A DNA stretch of 32,745 bases. It comes from CBDCWT01 sp965223305 (GTDB taxonomy: Bacteria > Planctomycetota > Planctomycetia > Pirellulales > Pirellulaceae). Both the position numbers and the translations under genes were made by a program. The stretch spans positions 1 through 32,745 of the forward strand of contig CBDCWT010000002.1 of NCBI GenBank assembly GCA_965223305.1. Direction: 5' to 3'. Within the stretch, counting starts at the first letter, position 1, and the number at the start of each line of letters is the position of its first letter. Below the pieces are notes generated by a model. It did not search any database, was not told the DNA's origin, and worked only from the letters and a program-made list of their open reading frames with translations. Shown here in pieces: positions 23,296-32,654 of the stretch.

Positions 23296-24125
23296 ATGAC
23301 TGACGTCGCTACCATCCGTCCTCAGCGGCGGGTGCCCTCAGCGGCGCTCGTTCCCTATGTCCTGATTACATTTGCGATCACTTGGAGTATTGCCGGGCTC
23401 TATATCTTTCGCCCGGAGCAGGCCGTCGCCTGGTTTGGCGAGATCGCCGGCACACACCCGCTCTATGTCATGGCCACCTGGGCCCCCGCCTTTGCGGCGT
23501 TCGCCGTGGTGGCTTTCTTTGGCGGCGGTGCCGGACTCAAGGCCTATCTCACACGGCTCGCTCTTTGGCGATGTTCCATCGGGTGGGTCGTGTTTCTGCT
23601 GATCGGCGTGCCGTTAACCTTCGCGGCGGGGGCTTGGTGAAAGGCACGCTGACCGACCCATTGCCGTTCGACGACCTCGGTTCGGTCTTCGTCGTGATGG
23701 GCTTCATGCTGTTTCTAGGCCCGGTGGAAGAGTTCGGCTGGCGTGGGGTGGCCCAGCCCCTTCTGCAACGGCACGTGGCTCCGATTTGGGCCGGAATGCT
23801 GATTGGCGCGACGTGGGGCCTTTGGCATGTCCCGGCCTTCTATTTGTCCGGGACGGTGTACACGGATTGGAGTTTTCTGCCCTTCTTTATCGGCAACGTC
23901 ACCCTGGCCGTGATCGTGACACCGCTGTTCAATATCTCGCGCGGCAGCATCCTGTTGCCGGCGCTGTTTCACTACCAACTGATCAACCCGCTTTGGCCGG
24001 ATGCCCAGCCCTATGACACCTGGTTCTTCGTCCTGGTTGCCGTCGTCGTCGTGTGGGTGAACCGCAAGACAATGTTCACGCGGCAAGGCGCCGTGACCGA
24101 AGTCATCCCGGGGTCGGGAGAGTAG
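23296..24125 (+). pseudogene. CPBP intramembrane metalloprotease (CAAX/bacteriocin-processing type), one frameshift
   Basis: ATG 23296 (MTDVATIRPQRRVPSAALVP) leads into several membrane segments: YVLITFAITWSIAGLYIF, YVMATWAPAFAAFAVVAFF and IGWVVFLLIGVPLTFAAG. The active motifs follow: GPVEEFGWRGVAQPLLQ (EExxxR), ATWGLWHVPAFYL (second motif His) and LPALFHYQLIN (third His). It ends VIPGSGE at 24125, about 276 residues, normal for the family. One G is missing in GCGGCGGGGGCTT near 23628: six G would join FAAG to GLVKGTL. As read, the protease half has no start. Such proteins cleave membrane peptides or confer peptide immunity; the substrate cannot be told. Confidence 0.88.
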
Positions 24126-24159
24126 ACTGATAGTGGTTTGAGCTGGAGGCACCCGACGT

Positions 24160-24180
24160 CAGTCTTTTCAGAAGGGACTG
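24160..24180. terminator. Hairpin between convergent genes (candidate bidirectional terminator)
   Basis: CAGTCTTTT-CAG-AAGGGACTG forms a 9-pair stem, two of them G-U, 35 bp after the CPBP stop and 83 bp after the stop of the opposing gene. Confidence 0.45.
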
Positions 24181-24190
24181 AACTGGGTCT

Positions 24191-24225
24191 TTGTCCCCGA
24201 TCTACCCTTGTCCCCGATCTGCCCC
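24191..24225. repeat. Tandem 17-bp repeat TTGTCCCCGATCTRCCC
   Basis: Two head-to-tail copies (24191-24207 and 24208-24224) differ at one base. The second with its flanking base is the reverse complement, at 18 of 19 positions, of GGGGCAAATCGGGGACAAG at 27841-27859, so the pair brackets about 3.6 kb in inverted orientation. Confidence 0.6.
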
Positions 24226-24262
24226 TTGTGCAGTCCTTCAGGCGAGTTCGTCCCGATCCAGA

Positions 24263-25280
24263 CTAACTCGACTTCACAACCTTCGCCTTAAGCTGATCGA
24301 ACACGCCGACAAAATCCCTATAGACCGAAACAGACGCTCCGATTTGGATACCGCCGTCCGCGATGAGGGAGACTTTGAAGCCGTCCCAAAACTCTCGATC
24401 CAGGAACTCGTCCTTACCGTCTTCGTAGGCTCCATCGCCGTCTTCCAGGTCCTCGTTCTTGAGGAAACGGTCAATCCCTGAGGAGAAGCCGACAAGCGTC
24501 TGAATGAACTGATGTTCGACAATACGTTTGACGAGTGCAAGCGTATCGGCATCGAATGCGATATAGCCGCCTCGATCGAGAGCCGACTCGAGTTCTTCGA
24601 TGGCGAGTTTCGTTTCCTGGGAGACGATGTCCGGGAACGAGCGTCGATCGAGGGCGTAGGGAACGGACGTTTGGTGGGGGTCGTCCGGGTGGAGAACGTC
24701 GGGACGGCCCTTCAGCAACTGTGTTTGGATGTCGAAGGCGAACGAGCGCCGGGGCAGGTAGTTGAAGGCCTGAAGACTGGATATCCACTCGTCCGCATCG
24801 AGGCTCAGCGCGCGGCGGCGTTCGGGCTTTAGCGCCTCCTGTATGGGTCCTTGGTACTTCCCGTCATCGGGCTGACCGAGCTTCATGCCACCCAGTGAGA
24901 GGCCCTCCTGCGGTTCCCGGTCCTCCCGAATGTGCCGCGGATTCTCGGGCACGCCCAGGTGCGGCAGCAAGAACGCGAGATCGAGCACCCGGTAGATTCG
25001 GTTGAGGGCCGGCTTGAGCAGGCTATTGGTGGCGGCCACCAATTTTGCAACCTTGGCTTCCGCCTCCAAGGCCTTTGCTGCGTTCGCGCTCCGTTTCCTG
25101 GTCTTGACGCCTTGCCTTGAGGAGGGTGGCCGCTAACGACAGGACCGCGATCCCCGCAACCGTCCAACCGAACGGCGTGAGCGCGCCCAGCCCCGACCCG
25201 CCCTCGATGCGAGTCGGGCCCAAAGCAGCCGCAAGAACCGCCGCAAACGACAGGAAGGGCGAGATGTAGTGCAGCTTCAT
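24263..25280 (-). CDS. Hypothetical two-pass membrane protein with cytosolic domain, frameshifted
   Basis: ATG 25280 gives MKLHYISPFLSFAAVLAAAL and a second membrane segment, FGWTVAGIAVLSLAATLL, then a charged coiled coil, KARRQDQETERER. After a one-base shift near 25072 this continues AKALEAEAKVAKLVAATNSL and RIYRVLDLAFLLPHLGVP. The rest (about residues 130-338) is soluble: LDADEWISSLQAFNYLPRRS, PYALDRRSFPDIVSQETKLA and GGIQIGASVSVYRDFVGVFD, ending at 24263. The family is not recognised. Membrane anchor plus coiled coil plus soluble domain suggests a sensor or scaffold, but no catalytic motif is seen. Confidence 0.6.
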
Positions 25281-25546
25281 GGGTTGCCGGCGACAGAGCG
25301 ATCCGCCGCGGGTTCGATCGGCTCCGCGGCGCTGTCGATCATATCAGGAAAACCGGGACTGCCTGAGCCACATGACCGCTTTGCCGACGTGCATCCACCT
25401 GGGCGGGCTAGGTCAACCCTTCGCGTTGATGAGGATCTAACACTCTACGGGGCGAACGCGAAGCCAGTCGGAAGAATGTTGCGGCGCAATCCATTGGTTG
25501 TTTAATCTGATCGCCTGCGGGGTGCCAGAAAGGAAGACCGTACGCC
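25281..25546. other. Intergenic stretch before the VOC gene
   Basis: No coding frame was found. It should hold promoters for the divergent flanking genes; none is clear. The AACACTC ... GGTTGTTTAAT segment was examined as an integron attC site and rejected. Confidence 0.35.
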
Positions 25547-25909
25547 ATGGAAATCGCGATCCCACATCTCAGAATTCTCGACTACGACCGGGCGGTCTCC
25601 TTCTATGTGGATGTTTTGGGTTTCGAGATTGACTTTGAGTGGCGGCACGAACCCGGCTTCCCGGTTTACATGGGTATCCGGCGCGGGACACTGTACGTCC
25701 ACCTTTCTGAGCATGAGGGTAGTGGTCAGCCAGGAAAAGGCCGTGGTATGACTCTATCAGTCGACGATGTCAAGACCTGGCATGCTGTCCTCAAGCAGAA
25801 GGGGGTCTCGTTCGAACGAGATCTGCAGGATCATCCTTGGGACTGGACGGATTTCAGGGTACTCGATCCGTTCGGCAACTTGATCGTTGTCACCTCGCCG
25901 ACGGCTTGA
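25547..25909 (+). CDS. Glyoxalase/bleomycin-resistance (VOC) family protein
   Basis: The 120-residue protein begins MEIAIPHLRILDYDRAVSFY and continues VDVLGFEIDFEWRHE, GIRRGTLYVHLSEHEG and LSVDDVKTWHAVLKQKGVSF, ending DFRVLDPFGNLIVV. Two beta-alpha-beta-beta-beta modules are visible, the standard VOC fold. The closing 'D-P-x-G-N' and the HLSEH strand match the glyoxalase-superfamily proteins related to bleomycin-binding proteins, which sequester drug as dimers rather than catalyse. ATG 25547 follows AAGGAAG, 11 bases upstream. The gene stands alone and its frame is intact. Drug binding versus a metal-dependent reaction cannot be decided from sequence. Confidence 0.85.
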   Translation: MEIAIPHLRILDYDRAVSFYVDVLGFEIDFEWRHEPGFPVYMGIRRGTLYVHLSEHEGSGQPGKGRGMTLSVDDVKTWHAVLKQKGVSFERDLQDHPWDWTDFRVLDPFGNLIVVTSPTA

Positions 25910-26349
25910 TGGTGGGATCAAGGACGGCGTGCGCGCGGAGCCCGCACTGCCGCAGCCCTACTCGCGTCTCCCTCGCGCCGGGTTCCTCCAGATAAGGTCC
26001 TAACGTCAGTGGGGATTTGGCGACCTGTGAGCAATCGGATGTGGGTCTTCATAAGCCCGACTATAGCGCCGCTAGCCTTTGGCATGTACGACCTTCACGG
26101 AGCCGAAAGGTACTACCTAAGAAATGAACCGAATCAAGTTTGACAGTCATCCCCGTATGCCATACCGTAGTCAGGAGTCAGGATGCGAAAGAAGGTGGGC
26201 CGATTCGGTTGTGTTCTTTCATGACTCCAACTTACAAACGACTCTTTCACAGGCGTCCTGAGACAAGCACCATGAGAAAGACGTTCGTCCTAAACGCGAT
26301 CTCACAAAGGAGACCAGGGCCTCAAGCAACCGCTCAGGGAGAAAAACTG
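25910..26349. other. Intergenic stretch before the DUF4331 gene
   Basis: A frame from 26140 continues into the DUF4331 gene, but only its last 70 codons lie here and they have no protein character. A second in-frame ATG at about 26272 (MRKTFVLN) is possible but lacks the ribosome site seen at 26350. No other feature is visible. Confidence 0.4.
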
Positions 26350-27798
26350 ATGACACTGTATACGCTCTGTTCAAGAGCGCTGAGATTCATTGCTATGTGC
26401 ACCCTGTGCGGCGCGCTCGGGTACCACAGCGTCCCTTCTTGGGGGGCTAGCCACAGCGATGCCCCGCTCATCAAGCAGGATCCGCAAGCGAACATCACCG
26501 ATGTCTACGCTTTTGTGAGCCCAGACGGGCTCAATGTTGTTGTCCATGTGCGTCCCTTCTCTGAGCCCGGCGACGGGCCTCACTACGATCGGTTCGCCGA
26601 TGATGCCCTTTACAGCATCCACATCACCGACCCGACCAGCGGTGAAACCCTCATACGGTACAACTTCGAGTTTTCGGACGTTAATCCTGTCAAGACCCCG
26701 GGGCTTTTGAACCCGTTTACCCTTCTGTCCTACGGAAGAGGGTCTTCCATTGGCCCCATTCTGAACATTGACGACCCGACACGGAACTACACCCAGACGT
26801 ACACGGTGGAGAAGGTCGGTGTCGGTACTTTTGGCGATTTTACAACCGCACCGCCTAACGTAGGTGTACGAACAACGCCGGAATACAATGATCAAAACTC
26901 ATCAAGCACCAGCTTCGGCTTCGCTATCTCGGGAGCGACGAACTTTACCGAGCTGGATGTCTACACCCAACAGGCAATCGGTGACCTTCCGAGCGGCGGC
27001 AAAGTCTTTGCAGGCCCCCGTGAAGATGGTTTCTACGCCGACATTCCGGGCATTTTTGACCTTCTGGACGGTCGGATTTTGGACAACGACGGCGACCCCG
27101 GCGATGGTCTTGGTCAGGATGGCGGAGGTGTGGACGGCTTCAAGGGCTTTAACGTGCTGGCTTATGCAATACAGATTCCTGTCAATTCGCTGACGGACGT
27201 CCCGGGCTTCCCGACGGTCGGCGTCTATGCCTCGGTCAGCCGTCGGAAGATCACGCTCCGCAGTCGGAACGCCGACCCCAAGGCTAACGGTCCCTTTATT
27301 CAGGTCAACCGCATGGGCAATCCGGTCTTCAACGAAGCCTTCGTCGCCCTGAAAGACAAGGATAACTACAACCGCACGTCGCCGACCGAGGATGCAACGA
27401 AGTTTTCGACTTACGCGGAGAATCCGGAGTTGGCCGTGCTGATTAACACTGTGTTTGGCACGTCGATCCCTGAAACCGGCCGCTCTGACCTGGTTTCTAT
27501 TTTCATTCCCGACGTGCTTCGCGTAAACACCTCGACCGGGCCGGTGCCTCTGGCGGGACAGTCCGCCTTCAATCGCCTCAGCGTTTTCGGCGGTGACACA
27601 ACGGGTGGGATACCCAGTGGATTTCCCAATGGGCGACGATTCGGCGATGACGTCATTGACATCGCGCTGACTGCCCTGGCGGGCGGCACGCCCGTGATCG
27701 GTGACAATGTCAATGCGAACGACCAGGTCTTCCACCAGGTGTTCCCTTATTCGGCCACGCCACATTCGGGCGCGAGAAACCGCAAAGACTCGCCCTAG
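26350..27798 (+). CDS. Secreted DUF4331-domain protein
   Basis: ATG 26350 follows AGGGAG by eight bases and opens with a signal peptide (LCSRALRFIAMCTLCGALGY, cleavage likely near SWGA). The mature protein begins SHSDAPLIKQDPQANITDVY, the hallmark start of DUF4331, followed by AFVSPDGLNVVVHVRPF, YDRFADDALYSIHITD, GPREDGFYADIPGIFDLL and GFNVLAYAIQIPVNSL. It ends with NVNANDQVFHQVFPYSATPH, the typical C-terminus. At 482 residues it is full length. The family is exported and of unknown function; no enzyme motif is known. The frame is intact although genes on both sides are broken. Confidence 0.9.
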   Translation: MTLYTLCSRALRFIAMCTLCGALGYHSVPSWGASHSDAPLIKQDPQANITDVYAFVSPDGLNVVVHVRPFSEPGDGPHYDRFADDALYSIHITDPTSGETLIRYNFEFSDVNPVKTPGLLNPFTLLSYGRGSSIGPILNIDDPTRNYTQTYTVEKVGVGTFGDFTTAPPNVGVRTTPEYNDQNSSSTSFGFAISGATNFTELDVYTQQAIGDLPSGGKVFAGPREDGFYADIPGIFDLLDGRILDNDGDPGDGLGQDGGGVDGFKGFNVLAYAIQIPVNSLTDVPGFPTVGVYASVSRRKITLRSRNADPKANGPFIQVNRMGNPVFNEAFVALKDKDNYNRTSPTEDATKFSTYAENPELAVLINTVFGTSIPETGRSDLVSIFIPDVLRVNTSTGPVPLAGQSAFNRLSVFGGDTTGGIPSGFPNGRRFGDDVIDIALTALAGGTPVIGDNVNANDQVFHQVFPYSATPHSGARNRKDSP

Positions 27799-27840
27799 GT
27801 TCGGAGTTAGTCGTTCAGGCAAATCCAGGCAAATCGGGGA

Positions 27841-27859
27841 GGGGCAAATCGGGGACAAG
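27841..27859. repeat. GGGGCAAATCGGGGACAAG repeat, inverted partner of 24207-24225
   Basis: It follows two copies of AGGCAAATC (27818-27835) and lies between the DUF4331 and DUF3124 genes. Repeats of this look accompany REP-associated transposases in some genomes, as I recall; a fragment of such a transposase lies at 28713. Confidence 0.5.
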
Positions 27860-27952
27860 CCCCAATTCAGCCCCGTCAGCGAAGTCGCGATATCTCGCTC
27901 GAATTGTAGGAAACCCCGCGGACCTCAAAAACCGGGGTCCGCGCTACGGGTC

Positions 27953-28494
27953 TTATTCCGTTTTGCCGATCCGCTTTACGGGTCGACCGGGGCTCAAGAA
28001 TGAAATGCCTCTGCCGCCAACCTGACCCAGCATGACGGACTCCATGACCGGCTCCGAGATCGGTCCGCGCGCGCCCCATTCTACGGAAAGTTCGCTCCAG
28101 AACCGCCCGTGCGGTCCTCGCGCTCAATGACGAAATCGACCGTGGCCATCGGCGCCAGTTCGGCCGGTGCGTCGATGTAGCCGCGGATCTTTTCGCCGAT
28201 CGAGTTGTAGTAGTCGGCCTTCAACAGGATCAAGGGATCGGTGGAATCCGTGTTGCGGATACTTAGCGTGGCGGAGAGATCGGTGTGCGTTGACGACTGG
28301 CCCCAGTAGATATCGGAGTAGATGGGGATGTAGAACTGGCCGCTCACCGGCAGTCGGGCCGGATCCACGTCCGTGGCGGTAAGCGCTGTGCGTCCTCTGG
28401 GATGAAAGTCGGCCTCGCCCACCACGGTCGACTCTCCGCAAGCCAATGCCAGCAGGAAAGCCACGACAGCAATGCAGCGTGGCCAGAACATCAT
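27953..28494 (-). CDS. DUF3124-like lipoprotein, one frameshift
   Basis: ATG 28494 gives MMFWPRCIAVVAFLLALACG, a lipoprotein-type signal with Cys about residue 19. The body has GQFYIPIYSDIYWGQSSTHT, LSATLSIRNTDSTDPLILLK and YYNSIGEKIRGYIDAPAEL, then MATVDFVIEREDRTGGSGAN. One base is missing near 28083 (TTTCCGTAG). Across it the protein continues VEWGARGPISEPVMESVMLG and GISFLSPGRPVKR, stopping at 27953. This is the full DUF3124 pattern, about 180 residues. The family is of unknown function and usually periplasmic. Without the repair it ends at NFP (28081). Confidence 0.75.
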
Positions 28495-28712
28495 TCCCAC
28501 AAGGCTACCAGAACAAACACGTCGATTTGGTTCTATTTCACGCGGTGAATATCGAGTGACTCGGTCTTCTTCGGGTTCGGGAAAGACCAGAGGCGCTGCG
28601 CGTTGGGTTGGCGGGCGCGGACCTGCTCGGGGCCCACGTATTGCGAGTCGGGTGGTGAAAGGGGACTGGACTTTGTGCTTTGGTTTGGCATGGTCTCGGT
28701 GCTTGTGCGCAG

Positions 28713-29051
28713 ATGTCTTGTCCGAGCGGCCTGTTGAACGCCCCTTGGGCTTATCTGATTACGTTCTCCTGTTACGGAACTCGATTGCATGGGCGACCGC
28801 AGGGCTCGGTCGACCGGAACCACAATGCTTGGCGTGGGCGCTTTGTCGGGGAGAGCCGCGCTCTTCGCGACAATGAGCGGTCCCTGTTGCGCGCACCGGC
28901 TGTCCGGCTGAATGCATCTGAACGAGTGGTTGTCCTCACGGCGGTTCGGAGCGTGTGCGTAAGGTGGGGCGTGGTTTCGTTTCCGCCGGCTGCGCCCGCG
29001 GGGGCGCGCAGCTTGACACCCGGGCAGTTGAAGCCGAATCTCGGCCAATAA
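28713..29051 (+). pseudogene. REP-associated (Y1) transposase fragment
   Basis: The frame has APWAYLITFSCYGTRLHGRP, QGSVDRNHNAWRGRFVG, RSLLRAPAVRLNASERVVVL and TAVRSVCVRWG, the N-terminal part of a Y1-type REP-associated tyrosine transposase (the 'YGTRLHG...GSVDRNHN' group). The family's essential H-x-H (NHVH) and catalytic Tyr should follow, but the sequence passes into REP-like hairpin DNA after VRWG. It is a dead 3'-truncated copy of about 75 family residues. These single-strand transposases act on REP hairpins like those just downstream. Confidence 0.75.
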
Positions 29052-29292
29052 GGGAGAGAGCCCGTGACTGATGAAAGCAACGCACTTGCGTGGGTGGTGC
29101 TTGGTACAGTCCCCAGTTTGTCACGGCCCCTGGTGATCGCGGGTGGGACAACAGACGTGCTCGATTGCTGGGGTGTGATCGGCCTTGGCCGAGTTGCGCG
29201 GGCGGCGCCCACGCACGCGCGGGTTGACACCCGCGCCTCTTTCCCTGTTGTGAGGGCTACTGGACTTAATACCGCCGGGTTTGCCCGCGGGC
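28989..29292. repeat. Cluster of REP-like hairpins
   Basis: Hairpin one: GCTGCGC/GCGCAGC at 28989-29012, followed by TTGACACCCGGGC. Hairpin two: GCGCGGGT-TGAC-ACCCGCGC, perfect, at 29217-29236, sharing TTGACACCCG with the first. Hairpin three: the palindrome GCCCGCGGGC at 29283-29292, 8 bp after the sialidase stop on the opposite strand. They lie directly beside the Y1 transposase fragment. The 29052-29300 stretch has no supported gene. Confidence 0.6.
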
Positions 29293-29300
29293 CCGCTCCA

Positions 29301-30744
29301 TTACTGTCGCGGCTCTGACCGTTTTATGGGGAACCGCCGCTTCAGGTCTTCGTTCGGGCGCATGTTCTTTTCGTTGCCGCCGTAGAGCCACTTGATCGGC
29401 AGCACCCGCAGACGCCCCGGCATCACATACTCGTTGTCCTCGGTGTAATGCGCGTAGGTGTGGCCGATCAGCACGCGGTCGCGCCAGAAGAACACCGACG
29501 GATAGGAACAGCGGCAATAGTTGTCCGGCAGCGGGACGATGTACTGACCGTCGCGGGCGGGCGCCGGCTCGGTGGGACCGGCGACCATCCCCTCGGGCCG
29601 ATAGAACCCAACCGGACCCGGTTCGACCTGCGCTCCTTCGAGCGTCGAATCGACGTTCTGAAAGTGCTCCCAGATCGCTCCGTTCGTGCGGCTGACCGCC
29701 GAGCTGAGGCGGTTGCGAATGAGCCCCTTGCGCATCTCCTCGGGACTCTCCTGCGACCACACCACGAGCAGGTCGCCCGTCCCGGGGATGGTCTTGAGCT
29801 GTCCCGGCGCGCCCGACGCCGAGAGCGGCGTCGCGGTCGGCGCGGACCACGTCTCACCGTTGTCAAACGACCACGACTTGAATAGCCGTCCCCAGTCGGT
29901 CCGCAGGTACATGAGCAACGCGCCGGGTTCCACCTCCGCGACAGACGGCTCGGCGGTCATGCTCCAGCTCATCGTCTTGCTGTCCCAGATGTAAATCTGG
30001 CCGCCGCGGCTCGGCTTCCAGGTGCGGGCGTCGTCGTCGGAGTAGTAGACAAACGACCAGCAGAAACCGGGATCGAGATGGTGCGCGCCGGTGCCGATCC
30101 ATTGGCCGCGCAGCAGCCCGCCGAGGGTGGTCGGGATCAGCGGCTCTTCGAACGAACGACTGACGCCACCTTCGGCCTGGTCCATGCATGAGTAGGCCGG
30201 AAGGATGATGCGCCCCGACGAGGTGCGCAACAGGATGTTGTTGACGGTCGCGACGGTGAACGGCATTGGCGGATGAACGCGCGTCGGCTCCTGCCACGTC
30301 TTGCCCGCGTCGTTGCTGCGCCAGAACATCAGAGTAGCTGGGCTCGCCGGCGGCGTCGCGCGTGCGGCCGAGGTAGCCGATGCCGTCGCCCTCGAGCCGG
30401 ATCAGGTTGAACTCGCCCATGCCCTTGAGCGGCTCGCCGGAGACGTCGTTGGCAGTGACGGGCTCGGACCACGTCTCGCCCCCGTCGCGTGAGGTCGAGA
30501 AGTGCGGACCGGGCTGACCGTAGACCTCGTGTGCCATGAGGATGTTGCCGTTGGGCAACTCGACATAGCTCGCGGCGCTGCCGCGTCCGTCGACGGTGGC
30601 GATCAGCTCGTCCGGGCGCGTGATCGGGATGTGCGACTCGGCGGGCTTCTGGGCCCAGAGCGATGGGCCAAATCCGAATAGGGCCGCCAACACAGCCACT
30701 GTGAGGGCCGGTCGGCCTCGGGTCGTTCGATCGAGGATAGGCAT
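29301..30744 (-). pseudogene. Secreted sialidase-like (BNR/Asp-box) protein, one frameshift
   Basis: ATG 30744 follows AGGAGG by six bases. The signal peptide is LTVAVLAALFGFGPSLWAQ. Four Asp-boxes mark blades of a six-bladed propeller: STSRDGGETW, RSNDAGKTW, YSDDDARTW and SFDNGETW. Between them are ELPNGNILMAHEVYGQPGPH, GRIILPAYS, LRTDWGRLFKSWS and LLVVWSQESPEEM. One extra base near 30330 (PSYS then MFWRSND) breaks the frame; joined, the protein is about 480 residues, typical of this secreted family. It may cleave sialic acid or another sugar from glycans; the substrate is not predictable. It is divergent from the amidase. Confidence 0.85.
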
Positions 30745-31043
30745 TGGTCCTCCTGTGTGCCGGTCCTGGTTGGCCCAGCCAGACTAGGTTACGCTGGCCG
30801 ACAGGACATCACAACCGTGACAGGGGCCTCCCAAACAACCATAGCCCGCAGAAAGTTGGGAGAAAGTAGGTGACAAGAAACTCAGTGGCAGAGCCCTTCT
30901 CGCGGAGCCCTTCTTGCGAGCGTTAGCCCCTTAGTGTCTGGTGACGTAATCCTGTTCGCGGTCACCGAGTTCTTCGTGCCGTCTTTGGCGGATACTGCCG
31001 ACTCCCCGGCTACGGTGGACTGGATTCGTGTAATCTTGAGCCT
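30745..31043. other. Divergent intergenic region between sialidase and amidase genes
   Basis: It contains a 14-bp tandem repeat, GAGCCCTTCTYGCG (30891-30904 and 30905-30918). Promoters for both genes should lie here; no confident -35/-10 pair was found. Confidence 0.45.
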
Positions 31044-32629
31044 ATGCAAATCGAGAGGCGTGAGTTCGTTCGTGGGTTGGTGGCCGCCGCCGTCGGCTAT
31101 CAGTTCGCTGGGTGCGACTCGGAGCAGAGTTCCGCCCCATCGAAGACCGCTAGCTTGGGCGAAGCGTTGCCCTTGGAGTTCCAGACCGCTTCCGCGCTTT
31201 GCGGCATGCTCAAGAGGCGGGAAATCGGTTCCCGGGAACTCACTGAGCACTTCATCAGTCGGATTGAGGAGCACGACGAAAGGATCAACGCCGTTGTCGT
31301 CCGAGACTTTGACCGTGCCCTGGCAGCGGCCGATGCCGCTGATGAGGCGATCGCGAGCGGCAGGGATCTTGGTCCCCTGCATGGGCTGCCCATGACGATC
31401 AAGGAGTCCTACAACATAGCCGGGCTCCCGACGACATGGGGAATTCCTCCGCTCAAGGACAACATCGCTACGAGCGATGCGGAGGTGGTCAAACGGTTCA
31501 AGACGGCGGGCGCGCACTTTCTTGGCAAGACCAACGTGCCGCTAAAGCTCGCCGACATTCAGAGTTACAACGGCATCTATGGCACGACCAACAATCCCTG
31601 GGATACAGCGCGGACACCGGGAGGATCGTCGGGAGGCGCTGCCGCTGCACTCGCAGCCGGTCTCACCGCGCTCGAAAGCGGTTCGGACATTGGCGGGTCC
31701 ATTCGTAATCCGTGCCCACTACTGCGGGGTCTATGGGCACAAGCCGACCTGGAATATTGTCCCGCCACACGGGCATTCCCTGCCAGGAAGGGTGGCTCCG
31801 CCCGACCTAGCCGTTGTCGGACCGCTGGCACGCAGCGCCCAAGATCTTGCACTCGCGATGGACGTGGTGGCTGGTGCGGCTCCCCTCAACGCTCCTGGCT
31901 GGAAGCTCGATCTACCGCGGCCGATGGATCGCAAGCTGTCGGAGTACCGAGTCGCGCTCTGGCCAACAGACAACCTTGCTCCGGTCAGCGCCGAGATCGC
32001 TGACCGTGTTGCAAAGCGTGGGAGATCGTTTAGCGGCTCTCGGCGCTACGGTGTCCGACACCGCACGCCCCAACATCGATTTCGAGAGCAGCTTTCGAAC
32101 TTATCTTGAGCTACTGAATGCGGTGATGGCGTCCGGCTTGCCCGATGAGGCGTACCAGGCGCTTCAGCAGCAGGCCGGCCAGATCGCGCAGGGTGATGAC
32201 AGCGTAGATTCGGTTTGGATGCGAGCGGGAGTTCAAACGCATCGAGACTGGCTCCTTAGCAACAACGCGCGTGAGCTTTTGCGCATGGCGTGGCGCGAGT
32301 TCTTCGAGCAATGGGACATTCTGATTTGTCCACAGATGGCTACGCCGGCCTTCGAGCACGACCACAGTTCGAGTGCCCTAACCTTCAGCAAAGAACGTGC
32401 CATCATCGTTGACAACCAGGTGCAGCCCTATTTCCAACAGATCTTTTGGTCTGGAATCGCTACGGTGGCTTATCTCCCCAGTACTGTTTTTCCGACTGGG
32501 CTCTCACAAGCCGGTCTTCCAATCGGTCTGCAGGCTGTTGGCGCGGAGTTCAATGATTATCTGTGCATTGATTTCGCCAAACTCCTTGCCGTCGAATTCG
32601 GCGGGTTCGTTCCGCCTCCCGGCTATTGA
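31044..32629 (+). pseudogene. Tat-exported amidase-signature enzyme, two frameshifts
   Basis: ATG 31044 gives MQIERREFVRGLVAAAVGYQ followed by FAGC, a twin-arginine signal with a lipoprotein-like Cys near residue 24. The amidase signature is complete: Lys 120 in MTIKESYN, cis-Ser 195 in TPGGSSGGAAAALAAG and nucleophile Ser 219 in SGSDIGGSIR. Near 31707 the frame shifts (to HYCGVYGHKPTW and GPLARSAQDLALAMDVVAGA). Near 32010 it shifts again (to ALGATVSDTARP, DILICPQMATPAF and GLPIGLQAVGAEFNDYLCID), ending FVPPPGY at 32629. The joined length, about 528 residues, is normal. Amidases of this type hydrolyse C-N amide bonds; the exported location suggests an external amide substrate. Confidence 0.88.
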
Positions 32630-32654
32630 AGCCATTGAGATTTCGAGGTCCATC

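Noticed and set aside
25430..25530. Integron attC-like site before the VOC gene
   Set aside because: AAC and GTT-like cores are present, but the downstream GTTGTTT does not fit GTTRRRY and no pairing arms are seen.
26902..27858. 318-codon minus-strand frame over the DUF4331 gene
   Set aside because: Mirror of the DUF4331 coding strand, which has a signal peptide, ribosome site and family motifs.
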